DNA of 64,000 bases from Geodermatophilus dictyosporus. Its GTDB lineage: Bacteria; Actinomycetota; Actinomycetes; Mycobacteriales; Geodermatophilaceae. A program made the translations under genes and the position numbers. Location: positions 620,001 to 684,000 of the forward strand of contig NZ_FOWQ01000001.1 in the NCBI RefSeq assembly GCF_900115505.1, in the 5' to 3' direction. The notes under the pieces are model-generated. The model saw nothing but the letters and a program-made list of their open reading frames with translations, had not been told where the DNA came from and did not search any database. This document shows positions 50,790 through 59,487 of the stretch, one piece after another; position 1 is the first letter of the stretch; every line of letters starts with the position of its first letter.

Positions 50790-51281
50790 TCAGTCCCCGG
50801 TGGAGGCAGTCCGCCTCCGCACGGGTGCCGGGTTCAGCCGCCACAGCCGGTGGGTCCAGGGCAGGTCGTAGAGCAGGACGTAGGCGGTGTACGGGGCCAG
50901 GGCGCGGCGCGCGGGCACGTCGTCGGCCACCGAGCGCCGGAGCGCCAGGAGAGGGACGAGGAACCCGCACAGCCCGACGAAGCCGGCACGAGTGCTCCGT
51001 CGACCGAAGAAGACCCCGTTCCAGGCCTCGTTGCCGACGAGGACCGCCAGGCTCCACGCGGTGCTCCGGGCGTCACGACGGTCGATGCTCCGCGCGAGCA
51101 CGTAGCCGACGACCCCGTAGTACAGCGCGCCCACGCCGAGGAACGCGGGCAACGGCAACTGCCAGCGCGGGGTGGCGAGGCCCCGGAACCAGGCCATCGC
51201 CGGCCGCCCGACGAAGGCGTTCCCCGCGACGGCCGCCGCGGCCGTGCACGCGCCCGCCCGGAGGACCGAACGCCGCCTCAC
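50790..51281 (-). CDS. tspO: TspO/MBR-family tryptophan-rich sensory protein
   Basis: A 163-residue membrane protein with five helices. The family loop W-x-x-L-x-x-P-x-W-x-x-P reads AWFRGLATPRWQLPLPAF, and the later NEAWNGVFFG and LYDLPWTHRLWRLN match TspO helices four and five. TspO binds porphyrins and cholesterol-like ligands and modulates stress responses. The start GTG at 51279-51281 overlaps the stop of the CPBP-SRPBCC gene as GTGA. It is the last gene of a four-gene operon. Confidence 0.82.
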   Translation of the reverse strand: MRRRSVLRAGACTAAAAVAGNAFVGRPAMAWFRGLATPRWQLPLPAFLGVGALYYGVVGYVLARSIDRRDARSTAWSLAVLVGNEAWNGVFFGRRSTRAGFVGLCGFLVPLLALRRSVADDVPARRALAPYTAYVLLYDLPWTHRLWRLNPAPVRRRTASTGD

Positions 51282-52759
51282 GGCGTGCCCTGCCCGGTAC
51301 CGGCCCGCGTGCGCGCGGGCTCCTCCGCCCGCCTCTTGAGCGCCTCGTTCATCGCCACGAAGGCGGGCCGGGTACCCCGGTCCAGGGATGCGGCGACGAG
51401 CGGCACCAGGACGCCCCGGAAGGTCTCCTCCTGCACCAGCCGGGTGCCGCCGGCCTGCGGCCGCAGCACGAAGCCGTGCTCGGCGTCCACCAGCCCGGGC
51501 ACCACCAGCCTGCCGCGCCAGCGCAGCGCGCGGCCGGCGGCGACCTCGACGAGCCGCGGCCGCAGTGTCATCGCCCGGCCTCCGACCGGCTGCATCCTCA
51601 GGGTGAGCCGGCGCCCCGGAGCGACGACCCCCTCCGCCGCCACGATGAACGGGTTCCACGCCGGGTAGGCGGCGAGGTCGGTGAGCACCTCCCACACCCG
51701 TTCCGGCGTCGCCCGGATGTCGACCTCGGCGGACAGCTCCTTGGACATGCTCTTCTCCTCCGGTGGGGTGGGGGTCGGTGCAGGGGGCAGCCGGTCACCG
51801 CCGGCGGACCGCGACGTCCGGTCGCGCTCCGGGCGCTCACGGGGGGACGCGGCCCGGGCGGCCACGGCCCGACCGGTCGCGGAGCCGGGGGTGGGGGGCG
51901 CGGGCGGGCGGACGTCACCCAGCCGGCCACGGGTGGCGGCCACGACGACCAGGCCCAGGGCCGCGCTGGCCAGCAGGTGCACCGGGCCCACCGCCTCGCC
52001 GGCGTACAGCCGCGGCAGCAGGCCGGGACCGCCGAACCCGCTGCCGTCGGTCGTCGCGTTCCCCGCCGCGTGGACCAGACCGACGACGAGCAGGCTGCCC
52101 GTCCGGTTGGCCACCCAGCCCTGCAGGAAGCGGAACGGGACCGCGGTCGCGGTGACGAACAGCAGGACGGTGATCCCACCGAGCCAGCCGTTGCCCACCG
52201 CCAGCGAGGCGTGCTGCAGCGCGAACAGCGGCCCGGTCGCCAGTGCGGCCCGCACCGGTCCGTGCCGGTGCTGCAGGCGGGTCTGGAGGAAGCCGGTCCA
52301 GGCGACCTCCTCCGCCCAGTTGGTGGTGAGGAACCCCAGGAGCAGCTGGAGCACCAGCCCGGCGACCACGGCCGCGGCGAGCACCCGCCCGGAGTCCGGC
52401 GGCCCGAGCAGGGCCACGGCCGTCGCCGCGGACGCCACCGGGACCACGACCAGGGCCAGCCCGTACCAGCGCGGCGGCACCCGCACACGGGCCGCGCGAC
52501 ACCACAGGGCACGCACCCCCGCCCGCCCGTCGACGACGCGGGTGACCACGACCGCGGGCAGCAGCAGTCCGACCAGGTTGGCCAGGACGACGAACGGAGC
52601 CGTGGGCAGGTCGACGTCGTACCACGCGCGCGCGACGACGGGCTGGAAGGCGATCACCTGCCCGACGGGGAAGGACCAGGCCAGGAAGCTCGCGACCGGG
52701 TGCTGGCGGACGACGCCGACCAGCCGGTGCTCCCGGGCGGGCGCCCTCACGGGGGTCAC
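51278..52759 (-). CDS. CPBP intramembrane protease fused to an SRPBCC domain
   Basis: One uninterrupted 493-residue frame. Residues about 1-275 are a CPBP/Abi (CaaX-protease-like) membrane protein with motif 1 TNWAEEVAWTGFLQ, motif 2 FALQHASLA and motif 3 LVHAAGNATTDG. A Pro/Arg-rich linker of about 55 residues leads into an SRPBCC (START-like) domain beginning ELSAEVDIRATPERVWEVLT and ending near VAMNEALKRRAEE. There is no stop between the two parts, so a fusion is forced unless the base sequence is wrong. An ATG at 51746-51748 with GGAGGAGAAGAGC could also start the SRPBCC domain alone. The GTG at 52757-52759 overlaps the upstream stop (GTGA). The combination is not one I know. Confidence 0.78.
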   Translation of the reverse strand: MTPVRAPAREHRLVGVVRQHPVASFLAWSFPVGQVIAFQPVVARAWYDVDLPTAPFVVLANLVGLLLPAVVVTRVVDGRAGVRALWCRAARVRVPPRWYGLALVVVPVASAATAVALLGPPDSGRVLAAAVVAGLVLQLLLGFLTTNWAEEVAWTGFLQTRLQHRHGPVRAALATGPLFALQHASLAVGNGWLGGITVLLFVTATAVPFRFLQGWVANRTGSLLVVGLVHAAGNATTDGSGFGGPGLLPRLYAGEAVGPVHLLASAALGLVVVAATRGRLGDVRPPAPPTPGSATGRAVAARAASPRERPERDRTSRSAGGDRLPPAPTPTPPEEKSMSKELSAEVDIRATPERVWEVLTDLAAYPAWNPFIVAAEGVVAPGRRLTLRMQPVGGRAMTLRPRLVEVAAGRALRWRGRLVVPGLVDAEHGFVLRPQAGGTRLVQEETFRGVLVPLVAASLDRGTRPAFVAMNEALKRRAEEPARTRAGTGQGTP

Positions 52760-53334
52760 GGCGTCGTCCCGGCCGGTTCCGAGGAGCTCGACGACCGGAC
52801 GGGCGGGACCGGGGGCTCCACCGCGGGGTGCGCCCGGCGTGCCCGCGCCCGCCGCACCCCCCAGAGGACGGCGGCGTCGCAGACCAGCAGCCCGACCAGC
52901 GCCGGCACGGTCATCGCCCATCCCGTGCCGTTCCCCACGACGACGCCCCACAGCAGCTTCCCGCCGGCCATGAGGTCGAGCAGCACCAGACCCCAGCCCA
53001 CCGACCGACGCCAGAAGGCCAGGCAGTAGGCGCCCAGGGTGAGCGGTGCGAGCAGCGACTGGCCGACCTCCCGCAGGTCCCAGGGCCCGGTGAGCCACTC
53101 CCGCTCGAAGTCGAGGAACTCCAGGACCCGCGGATCGGGCTGCGCGGGCGCCGGGAACCAGGAGGTGCTGCTGGCCAGGGCGACGAGGGTGCCCGCGATG
53201 CCCCAGCCACTGCGCCGGTGGGCGAACCAGGCCAGCGGGACGAGGAACAGGGGCCGGACGTACCAGCTGAGCACGTCGGCGTGCCGGTCGAACGCCCAGT
53301 CGCCGACGTCGGCGAGGAGCTGCGGGACGTCCAC
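52756..53334 (-). CDS. Uncharacterised membrane protein, 192 aa
   Basis: A protein with four to five hydrophobic helices (around residues 24-60, 95-110, 118-135 and 140-160) and an aromatic/acidic loop RVLEFLDFEREWLTGPWDLR. The C-terminus is a basic then Pro/Ser-rich cytosolic tail. I recognise no family. The start GTG at 53332-53334 follows AGGAGAGCGTC. It is coupled to the CPBP-SRPBCC gene by a four-base overlap and follows the 155-residue membrane protein gene after nine bases. Confidence 0.72.
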   Translation of the reverse strand: MDVPQLLADVGDWAFDRHADVLSWYVRPLFLVPLAWFAHRRSGWGIAGTLVALASSTSWFPAPAQPDPRVLEFLDFEREWLTGPWDLREVGQSLLAPLTLGAYCLAFWRRSVGWGLVLLDLMAGGKLLWGVVVGNGTGWAMTVPALVGLLVCDAAVLWGVRRARARRAHPAVEPPVPPVRSSSSSEPAGTTP

Positions 53335-53343
53335 GACGCTCTC

Positions 53344-53811
53344 CTAGGAACGGGTCGGCACGGGTGTGCGGGAGTCGGCCCGCGGTGCGGCCGGTGGAAC
53401 CGCGGCAGGCAGGCGGAGGGTCAGCACCAGCAGTGCGACGGCGGCCAGGCTGGTCGCGGTCAGCGATGCCGACTGGAGGACCTGGTCGGTCGTGGTCGGG
53501 AGCACCGACACGTGCACCTGGTGGTAGAGCTGGTGCGGCAGGTCCAGCACGACCACGGCCAGGCCGACGGCGCGGGCGACCCACACCACCCCGGTGAGCA
53601 GGGCCACGAGCGCGACGGTGCCGACGGCGAGGTTGCCCAGGCCGACGTCGCGGACCAGGTGCTCGTTGTAGGGACCGTCGGGGCTGACCCAGGAGTGTCC
53701 CCAGCCGGGGAAGTCGGCGTGGAAGGACGCCGGGAAGGCGGCCTGCCAGAGACCGATCCCGAGTCCGAACAGGGCGAACCACCCCAGCAGGACCTTGACG
53801 GCGAGACGCAT
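53344..53811 (-). CDS. Uncharacterised four-helix membrane protein, 155 aa
   Basis: First gene of the TspO operon. Four hydrophobic helices; the loop after helix one reads FHADFPGWGHSWVSPDGPYNEHLVRDVG and the third helix AVGLAVVVLDLPHQLYHQVHVS, with several histidines facing the same side. This pattern occurs in small actinobacterial membrane proteins of unknown function. The start ATG at 53809-53811 follows GGAGGCCCGC. It is divergent from the large SARP regulator, with about 205 bases between starts, so the regulator may control it. Confidence 0.75.
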   Translation of the reverse strand: MRLAVKVLLGWFALFGLGIGLWQAAFPASFHADFPGWGHSWVSPDGPYNEHLVRDVGLGNLAVGTVALVALLTGVVWVARAVGLAVVVLDLPHQLYHQVHVSVLPTTTDQVLQSASLTATSLAAVALLVLTLRLPAAVPPAAPRADSRTPVPTRS

Positions 53812-54016
53812 GCGGGCCTCCGTGGCGACGGGATCCGGGGAGCCGGTGCGGTTCCCGGCGTCCCGGGGGAACCGTCGGGCCACGCCCTTGACGGATCGTG
53901 GGCATCCGCTTGACGGAGCACCGGGCAACGGCGTCGCCGAAGCCCGGAGGTGCGACCGTCGCGGGGCAGGATGGTCCGGCGGCGAGCCGGGCGGGGGCCG
54001 GAGAGGCGGGTGGGCG

Positions 54017-57000
54017 GTGCAGTTCGACATCCTCGGACCGCTGCAGGTCCGCGACGCGGGCCGGCCGCTGGCTCTCGGGCGGCCGAAGCAGCGCGCCGTC
54101 CTGGCGATCCTGCTGCTCTCGGCGGGCTCGGTGGTCTCGCTCGACCGGCTGGTCGAGGAGCTGTGGGGCCCGCAGTCGCCGCCGCAGGCCCTCGCGTCGG
54201 TGCAGGCCTACGTCTCCCACCTGCGCCGGCTGCTCGAACCGCAGCGGGCGCCCGGGGCCCCAGCGACGGTGGTCGTGAACCAGGCGCCGGGCTACCGCAT
54301 CGTGGTGGACCCCGACGACCTCGACGCCGCCCGCTTCGAGGCCCTCGCGCGGACGGGGCACGACCTCCTGCAGCAGGGCGAGGCGCCGCGCGCCGCGGAG
54401 ACGCTGGCGGAGGCCCTCGCGCTGTGGCGCGGACCGGTCCTGGCCGACCTCGCCGACGCGCCGTTCGTGCAGGCCGAGCGGGCCCGGTTGGACGACCTCC
54501 GGCTGACCGCGCTGGAGGACCGGCTCGGTGCCGACCTCCGCCTCGGCCGGCACGCCCGCGTCGTCGCCGAGCTCGAGCGGCTGACCGGCGAGCACCCGTT
54601 CCGGGAGCGCCTCCAGGGCCTGCGCATGACCGCCCTCTACCGCTGCGGACGGCAGGCCGAGGCGCTGCAGAGCTACCAGCAGTTCCGCGCGCAGCTGCGC
54701 GAGGAGCTCGGCCTGGACCCCGGCCAGGCACTCCGGGACCTGGAGCGGGACGTCCTCCGCCAGGCCACGGCGCTGGACTGGGCCGGGGCGTCCGCCGACC
54801 GGGCGGTCGCACCCGGACCCGCTCCCTCCGCGGCGCCGGTCCCGCCCCGCTCCCCCGCTCCTCCCGCCGCCGTCGCGGGCTCCGCGGCCCCCGGGGGCCT
54901 GGTGGGGCGCGACGCGCACCTGCAGGTGGTCGACCGTGCCCTGGCCGGGACGGCGACCGGACGCGGGCGGGTCGTCCTGGTGGCGGGCGAGCCCGGGATC
55001 GGCAAGACGCGACTGGCCGAGGAGGCGACCCGGCGCGCCCGCGGATCCGGGGTCACGGTGGCCTGGGGCCGGAGCGACCCGGACGCCGGGGCTCCGCCGT
55101 TCTGGCCCTGGACCCAGGTGCTCCGCGCCCTGCTCGGCGACGCGGCGGGGGGGCCACCCGCGGGCGGGCCCGGCGTCGACACCGCAGAGCTCGCCCGCAT
55201 CCTGCCGAGACCGGCGGACGGGGAAGCGCGGGCCGCCGCACCGGTGGTGGACCCGGAGGCGTCCCGCTTCCGCCTGTGCCAGGCGGCCACCGCGACCCTC
55301 CTGCGGCTGGCCCGGGGGCGACGGCTGCTGGTGGTCCTCGACGACCTGCAGTGGGCCGACGTCGCCTCGCTGCGGCTGCTGGGGCACCTCGCCACGACCC
55401 TGGCCGAGGCCCCCGTCGTCGTGCTGGTGACCTACCGGGACCGGACCCTCGACGGCGGCGAACCGCTCGCCGACACCCTCGGCGAGCTGGCCCGCACGGC
55501 TCCGGTGGACCGGCTGGAGCTGACCGGCCTGGCGGTCGCCGACGTGGCCCGGGTGATGGCCTCGCACCTCGGCACCGACCCCGACGACGGGCTGGTCCGG
55601 CTGGTCCGCGACCGCACCGGCGGCAACCCGTTCTTCGTCCTCGAGGTCCTCCGCCTGCTCGGCAGCGGCCGGCCGGAGCGGACGGCGGGCGAGGCGGCGT
55701 CGCTGGTCGCCCAGGAGGTCCCCGCGGGCGTGCGCGACGTCCTCCGCCGACGGCTCGGCCGCCTGCCCGACCAGATCCGCACCGTGCTGCTCGTGGCGGC
55801 GGTGGTCGGCCAGCAGTTCGACCTCGACGTCGTCCGTGCCGTGACCGGGCTGGACGACGACGACGCGCTCGCCGCGGTCGAGCTGACCGTCTCCGCCGGC
55901 CTCGTCGTCGAGGACCCGGCGACGGTGGGCCGCTTCCGCTTCGCGCACGCGCTCATCCGCGAGGCCGTCTACGGCGAGATCAGCCGCGCCCGCCGGGCCC
56001 GGCTGCACGCCCGTGTGGGACAGGCCCTGCTGGACCGACGCGGCGACGACGCGGACTCCGTCCTCCAGCTGGCCCAGCACTGGTGGCTGGCCGCACCGGT
56101 GGTGGGCGCCGAGCGGGCGGTCCCGCACGTCATCGCCGCGGCCGAGCTGAGCCTCGACACCTTCGCCCACGAGGAGGCCGAGCGGCAGCTGCGCCGCAGC
56201 CTGGACCTCCTGGCCGCCGCGGCGCCCACCCGCGACCGCGACGCCTCCGAGCTGGCCGGCCGGCTGCGTCTCGGCAGGCTGCTCGTGCAACTGCACGGCA
56301 GCGGCTGCGAGCACGCGCGGGCCCACTTCAGCCGGGCACGCGAGCTGGCCGACGGGCTCGGGGACAGGCCGGCCCTGCTCGCCGCCTGCCGCAGCCTCTA
56401 CGAGGTGGCCTTCGCCCGCGCCGACCACTCGGCCGCCGCCGCCCTGGCCGAGGTGATGCTGGACATCGCCAGGAGCGACGGCGACCCGGCGGCCCTCGTG
56501 GTGAGCCACCTGGCGCTGGGCCGGACCCTGTGGTCCCAGGGCCGGCTGGCCGCCGCCAGGGACCACCTCGAGCAGGGCCTGCGCGTGGCGGGTCCGGTGG
56601 ACGGCCGCGAGTTCCTGCCGCCGAGGATCGTCCTGCAGCTGCAGCTGGCCGCGGTGCTCACGTCCCTCGACGAGCCGGACGCGGGGATCGGGCTGCTGTC
56701 GACGGCGGTTCGGGACTCGCGCGGTGGGTCCCCCTTCGTGCAGGCCCTCACCCTCACCGGAGCCGCCCTCGTCTCCGCCATGCGCCGCGATCCCCTGGCG
56801 GCGCGCAGGTGGGCCACCGAGACGTTGGAGCTCGTGGAGCGCTGGCACCTGCCCTGGCCGGCCGGGTACGCGGCCGTGGTGCTGAGCTGGGTGCACGCGG
56901 TCGAGGACGACCCCGCGGCCGCGATCCCCGCCCTCCGGGAGCACCTCGCGCGGACCGAGGCCGGCGGCACCCAGCACCTGGTCGGGTGGGGCCTCGGCCT

Positions 57001-57307
57001 GCTGGCGGAGGCGCACCTGTGCGCCGGCGAGCCGCTCGAGGGCCTGCGCCTCCTCGACGACGCGCTGGCCCGGGTCGCGCGCACGGGTGAGCGCTCCTAC
57101 GAGTCCGAGCTGCACCGCCTGCGGGCGCTGTGCCTGGTGGCGCTGACACCACCGCGCCCCGAGGAGGCCCACGCCGCGCTCCGGCGGGCGGCCGACGTGG
57201 CGCGGGAGCAGGGGTCGGCCCTGCTGCTGCGACGCGCCGCCGAGACGTGCCGAGCGATCGACGGGCGTCACAGCGGCAGCTGCGACCACCCCGGTGCGCA
57301 GCCCTGA
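54017..57307 (+). CDS. AfsR/SARP-family regulator with AAA ATPase and TPR-like domains
   Basis: A 1096-residue cytoplasmic regulator. Residues 1-95 are an OmpR-like winged helix (FDILGPLQV, LGRPKQRAVLAILLL, VQAYVSHLRRLL); 100-245 form the bacterial transcriptional activation domain (RFEALARTG to EELGLDPGQALRDLE). An AAA/NB-ARC-like ATPase starts GLVGRDAHLQVV near 300, with Walker A VAGEPGIGKTRLAEEA and Walker B LLVVLDDLQWADVASLRLL. The last 400 residues are helical repeats. Such proteins activate secondary-metabolism or stress genes after ligand or ATP binding. The start GTG at 54017 is fixed by the winged-helix start. Nearby divergent membrane operon is the best target guess. Confidence 0.92.
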   Translation: MQFDILGPLQVRDAGRPLALGRPKQRAVLAILLLSAGSVVSLDRLVEELWGPQSPPQALASVQAYVSHLRRLLEPQRAPGAPATVVVNQAPGYRIVVDPDDLDAARFEALARTGHDLLQQGEAPRAAETLAEALALWRGPVLADLADAPFVQAERARLDDLRLTALEDRLGADLRLGRHARVVAELERLTGEHPFRERLQGLRMTALYRCGRQAEALQSYQQFRAQLREELGLDPGQALRDLERDVLRQATALDWAGASADRAVAPGPAPSAAPVPPRSPAPPAAVAGSAAPGGLVGRDAHLQVVDRALAGTATGRGRVVLVAGEPGIGKTRLAEEATRRARGSGVTVAWGRSDPDAGAPPFWPWTQVLRALLGDAAGGPPAGGPGVDTAELARILPRPADGEARAAAPVVDPEASRFRLCQAATATLLRLARGRRLLVVLDDLQWADVASLRLLGHLATTLAEAPVVVLVTYRDRTLDGGEPLADTLGELARTAPVDRLELTGLAVADVARVMASHLGTDPDDGLVRLVRDRTGGNPFFVLEVLRLLGSGRPERTAGEAASLVAQEVPAGVRDVLRRRLGRLPDQIRTVLLVAAVVGQQFDLDVVRAVTGLDDDDALAAVELTVSAGLVVEDPATVGRFRFAHALIREAVYGEISRARRARLHARVGQALLDRRGDDADSVLQLAQHWWLAAPVVGAERAVPHVIAAAELSLDTFAHEEAERQLRRSLDLLAAAAPTRDRDASELAGRLRLGRLLVQLHGSGCEHARAHFSRARELADGLGDRPALLAACRSLYEVAFARADHSAAAALAEVMLDIARSDGDPAALVVSHLALGRTLWSQGRLAAARDHLEQGLRVAGPVDGREFLPPRIVLQLQLAAVLTSLDEPDAGIGLLSTAVRDSRGGSPFVQALTLTGAALVSAMRRDPLAARRWATETLELVERWHLPWPAGYAAVVLSWVHAVEDDPAAAIPALREHLARTEAGGTQHLVGWGLGLLAEAHLCAGEPLEGLRLLDDALARVARTGERSYESELHRLRALCLVALTPPRPEEAHAALRRAADVAREQGSALLLRRAAETCRAIDGRHSGSCDHPGAQP

Positions 57308-57706
57308 CCCCGCTCCCCCGGGACGAGACCGGCCCGGGTCAGCAGCGCGGCGACCCGCCGGTCGCGAGGCGGCGCTGAGGTGAGCTCCTCGACGCCCGCC
57401 GCCCGCAGGGCATCGGCGACCTCGCACACCAGCCGGGGGTCCGAGGGAGCGGTCCCGGTGGGCCGCCGACAGGGCCAGCCCGCACACCCGGGCCGTCGTG
57501 CGTCCGAGGGAGCGGACCACCGCCACCCCGGCGAGGCCGCTGCCCTCCGTCGCGGTCAGGTCGCACAGGCCGAACCAGACGCAGGTCGCGTCGTGGTCGT
57601 CGAGACGGCAGTGCGGCAGCAGCCGTGCGGCCTGCCGGCGGTCCGGGTCCGCGTCGAGCCGCCGGAAGACGATGCCGGCCGGGGAGCCGCACGGTGTCGC
57701 CGCCAT
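57268..57706 (-). pseudogene. GNAT acetyltransferase gene with a one-base frameshift
   Basis: ATG at 57704-57706, preceded by GGGAGGGG, opens a GNAT-like protein: AGIVFRRLDADPDRRQAARL, TCVWFGLCDL, SGLAGVAVVRSLG and RVCGLALSAAHRDRSLGP. At a run of five C (57435-57439, G on the plus strand) the frame must drop one base to continue RLVCEVADALRAAGVEELTS, RRVAALLTRAGLVPGE and end at TGA 57268-57270, a normal GNAT C-terminus. Total length would be about 145 residues. Without the correction the frame runs into antisense of the SARP gene. Real mutation or sequencing error cannot be told apart here. A 14-bp direct repeat (57439, 57502) flanks the region. Confidence 0.7.
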
Positions 57707-57866
57707 CGCCCCTCCCGGGCCGTCGGAGTGCCGGTCGAGGGTGCCTCCGCCGGCCTCGACGCCTGCTCGACGCCGCCGGGACGGTCGACGTCCTGCCGGC
57801 CGGCGCAGCAGACTGCACGAGGTCCCCGCCCTGCCGCTCCCGCGCCGCGACCCCCAGGAGGAGACG

Positions 57867-58301
57867 ATGCCGCGCTCGTACACCAGCTCCGTCATCGGTG
57901 CCGACCCCGACACCGTCTGGGGCTTCCTCCGCGACTTCGACCGCACGCCGGACTACGTCGACGCCGTCGCCAGGAGCGAGATCCTGGACGGGAAGCCCGC
58001 CGACCAGGTCGGCTGCGAGCGGAAGCTGACGCTCACCGACGGCTCGCTGGTGCGGGAGCGGCTGGTCGCCCTGAGCGATCTCGACCGCAGCTACACGTAC
58101 CACCTGCTGGAGGGGCCCTTCCCCTTCACCCGGTACTACTCGACCATCCGCGTCAGCCCCGTCACCCAGGGCGGCGCGAGCTTCGTCGAGTGGTGGAGCA
58201 CGTACGACTGCGAGCCCGAGGACGAGAGGGCCGTGGACGACCTGCTGGCGGGCACGCTGTACGGAGGCGGCCTCGCGGCGGTGGCGGCCCGCCTCGGCTG
58301 A
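57867..58301 (+). CDS. SRPBCC-family (START-like) protein
   Basis: A 144-residue single-domain protein of the polyketide-cyclase/Bet v1-like fold: SYTSSVIGADPDTVWGFLRDF at the start, GCERKLTLTDGSLVRERLVA, then FVEWWSTYDCEPEDE and the long C-terminal helix DDLLAGTLYGGGLAAVAARL. Family members bind hydrophobic ligands or act as aromatases/cyclases; the ligand is unknown. The ATG at 57867 follows AGGAGGAGACG. It stands alone between the GNAT pseudogene and the OB-fold gene. Confidence 0.85.
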   Translation: MPRSYTSSVIGADPDTVWGFLRDFDRTPDYVDAVARSEILDGKPADQVGCERKLTLTDGSLVRERLVALSDLDRSYTYHLLEGPFPFTRYYSTIRVSPVTQGGASFVEWWSTYDCEPEDERAVDDLLAGTLYGGGLAAVAARLG

Positions 58302-58350
58302 GCCGCCCGCCGGGGCCGCACCGGTGGCGGAGCGGCTGGACGGCGCAGCG

Positions 58351-58602
58351 TCAGGGCTCCGGCGGCCCGGGGACGCAGCCGACGACCACGGGGCGGTCGG
58401 CGTCCCCGTCCTCGAACTGGACCCACACCGCCGTCCCGGCGGCGAGAGGCTCGACTGCGCCAGGACGATCCACGCTCCGCTCCGCCCGCCGGAGCGCTCC
58501 ACCGAGCACGGCCGGCACGGACACCAGGACCCGGCCGCGCGCCGCCGGGTCGGCGCCCTCCTCCACGACCCCGCGGTACAGCCCGAGGTGCGTGCCGCTC
58601 AC
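58351..58602 (-). CDS. Orphan phage-baseplate-V (gpV/gp5 OB-fold)-like protein
   Basis: An 83-residue protein that matches the OB-fold of baseplate assembly protein V and VgrG-type spikes: THLGLYRGVVEEGADPAARG, RVLVSVPAVLGG, then a Pro-containing loop and AAGTAVWVQFEDGDADRPVV, ending VGCVPGPPEP. In contractile tails this domain forms the base of the puncturing spike; a C-terminal needle is absent here. No tail, sheath, PAAR or lysis gene is nearby. The start is GTG at 58600-58602; GTG at 58618-58620 is six codons longer. Neither has a strong ribosome site. It is divergent from the hydrolase gene at 58638. Confidence 0.7.
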   Translation of the reverse strand: MSGTHLGLYRGVVEEGADPAARGRVLVSVPAVLGGALRRAERSVDRPGAVEPLAAGTAVWVQFEDGDADRPVVVGCVPGPPEP

Positions 58603-58637
58603 GTCTGCAGGGTGTCCCACCCCGCACGTGCCGCGCC

Positions 58638-59417
58638 GTGGATGCTGTCCCGGTGCCCGCTGTCCCGCGCCGTCCCTCGCCGGCGGCCCTGCTCACCGAG
58701 CCGCCTCGAGCGGGTCTGGACGTCGCCGCCCTGGCTGCTGCCTGGCCGCTGCTCGCGGCTGCCCGCCGCGGGGACGGCCACCCGGTGTTGGTGCTGCCGG
58801 GGCTGATGACCGGCGACCCCGCCACCGCGGTGCTGCGGACCGCCCTGAGGGCCCTCGGTCACGACGTCTCCGGCTGGAGCCTGGGCACCAACCGGGGCCC
58901 GACGGGCCGCGTCGTCGACACGCTGCGCGCACGACTCGAGCGGCTGCACCGGACCTCGGGACGGCGGGTCAGCCTGGTCGGCTGGAGTCTGGGTGGGCTC
59001 TACGCGCAGGAACTGGCCAGAGCCGCGCCGGGCAGCGTCCGCGGACTGGTCACCCTCGGTACGCCGGTCGCGCGACCGGCGCCCTGGGTCCGCACGGCGT
59101 CGGCGATCGCCGACGCCGGCGCCCACCTCCTCCCCGGGGCGGCAGCGCTGCCCCGGCCCTGGGCCCAGCGCGGCTCCCTGCGCGTGCCCGCGACCTCGGT
59201 CTACACGCGGGCCGACGGGATCGTGCACTGGTCGTCGTGCCGGTACGAGGTCCGCGCCCGGCGGGAGAACGTGGAGGTGCGCGGCAGCCACCTGGGCCTC
59301 GCCTGCAACCCGGCGGTCCTGTGGTTGCTGGCCGACCGGCTGGGGATGGCCGAGGGCGCGTGGGCACCGTTCCGCCCGCCGCCCGGACTGGGCCTGCTCT
59401 TCCCCCGCCGTCGATGA
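58638..59417 (+). CDS. Alpha/beta-hydrolase, lipase/PGAP1-like
   Basis: A 259-residue hydrolase. The oxyanion segment is VLVLPGLMTGD near residue 50, the nucleophile Ser is in VSLVGWSLGGLYAQELAR near 117, and the His is in VRGSHLGLACNPAVL near 223, with an Asp in TRADGIVHW. The fold resembles triacylglycerol lipases and PGAP1-like esterases acting on lipids. No export signal is evident. The start GTG at 58638 is the longest; GTG at 58653 is possible. Substrate unknown. Confidence 0.82.
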   Translation: MDAVPVPAVPRRPSPAALLTEPPRAGLDVAALAAAWPLLAAARRGDGHPVLVLPGLMTGDPATAVLRTALRALGHDVSGWSLGTNRGPTGRVVDTLRARLERLHRTSGRRVSLVGWSLGGLYAQELARAAPGSVRGLVTLGTPVARPAPWVRTASAIADAGAHLLPGAAALPRPWAQRGSLRVPATSVYTRADGIVHWSSCRYEVRARRENVEVRGSHLGLACNPAVLWLLADRLGMAEGAWAPFRPPPGLGLLFPRRR

Positions 59418-59487
59418 CCCGGGCAGGCCCGTGTCGAGGTCGCGAGGTGGCCACCCGGGACACCCGCGCCGGTCGACCCCGGTCCGG

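Noticed and set aside
52760..57440. Very long leftward open frame antisense to the SARP regulator (continuous with the CPBP-SRPBCC frame and the GNAT 5' part)
   Set aside because: High GC removes stop codons from antisense frames. The translation lacks any domain, while the plus strand gives a textbook SARP-AAA-TPR protein. Only the ends (51278-52759 and the GNAT start) carry real protein signal.
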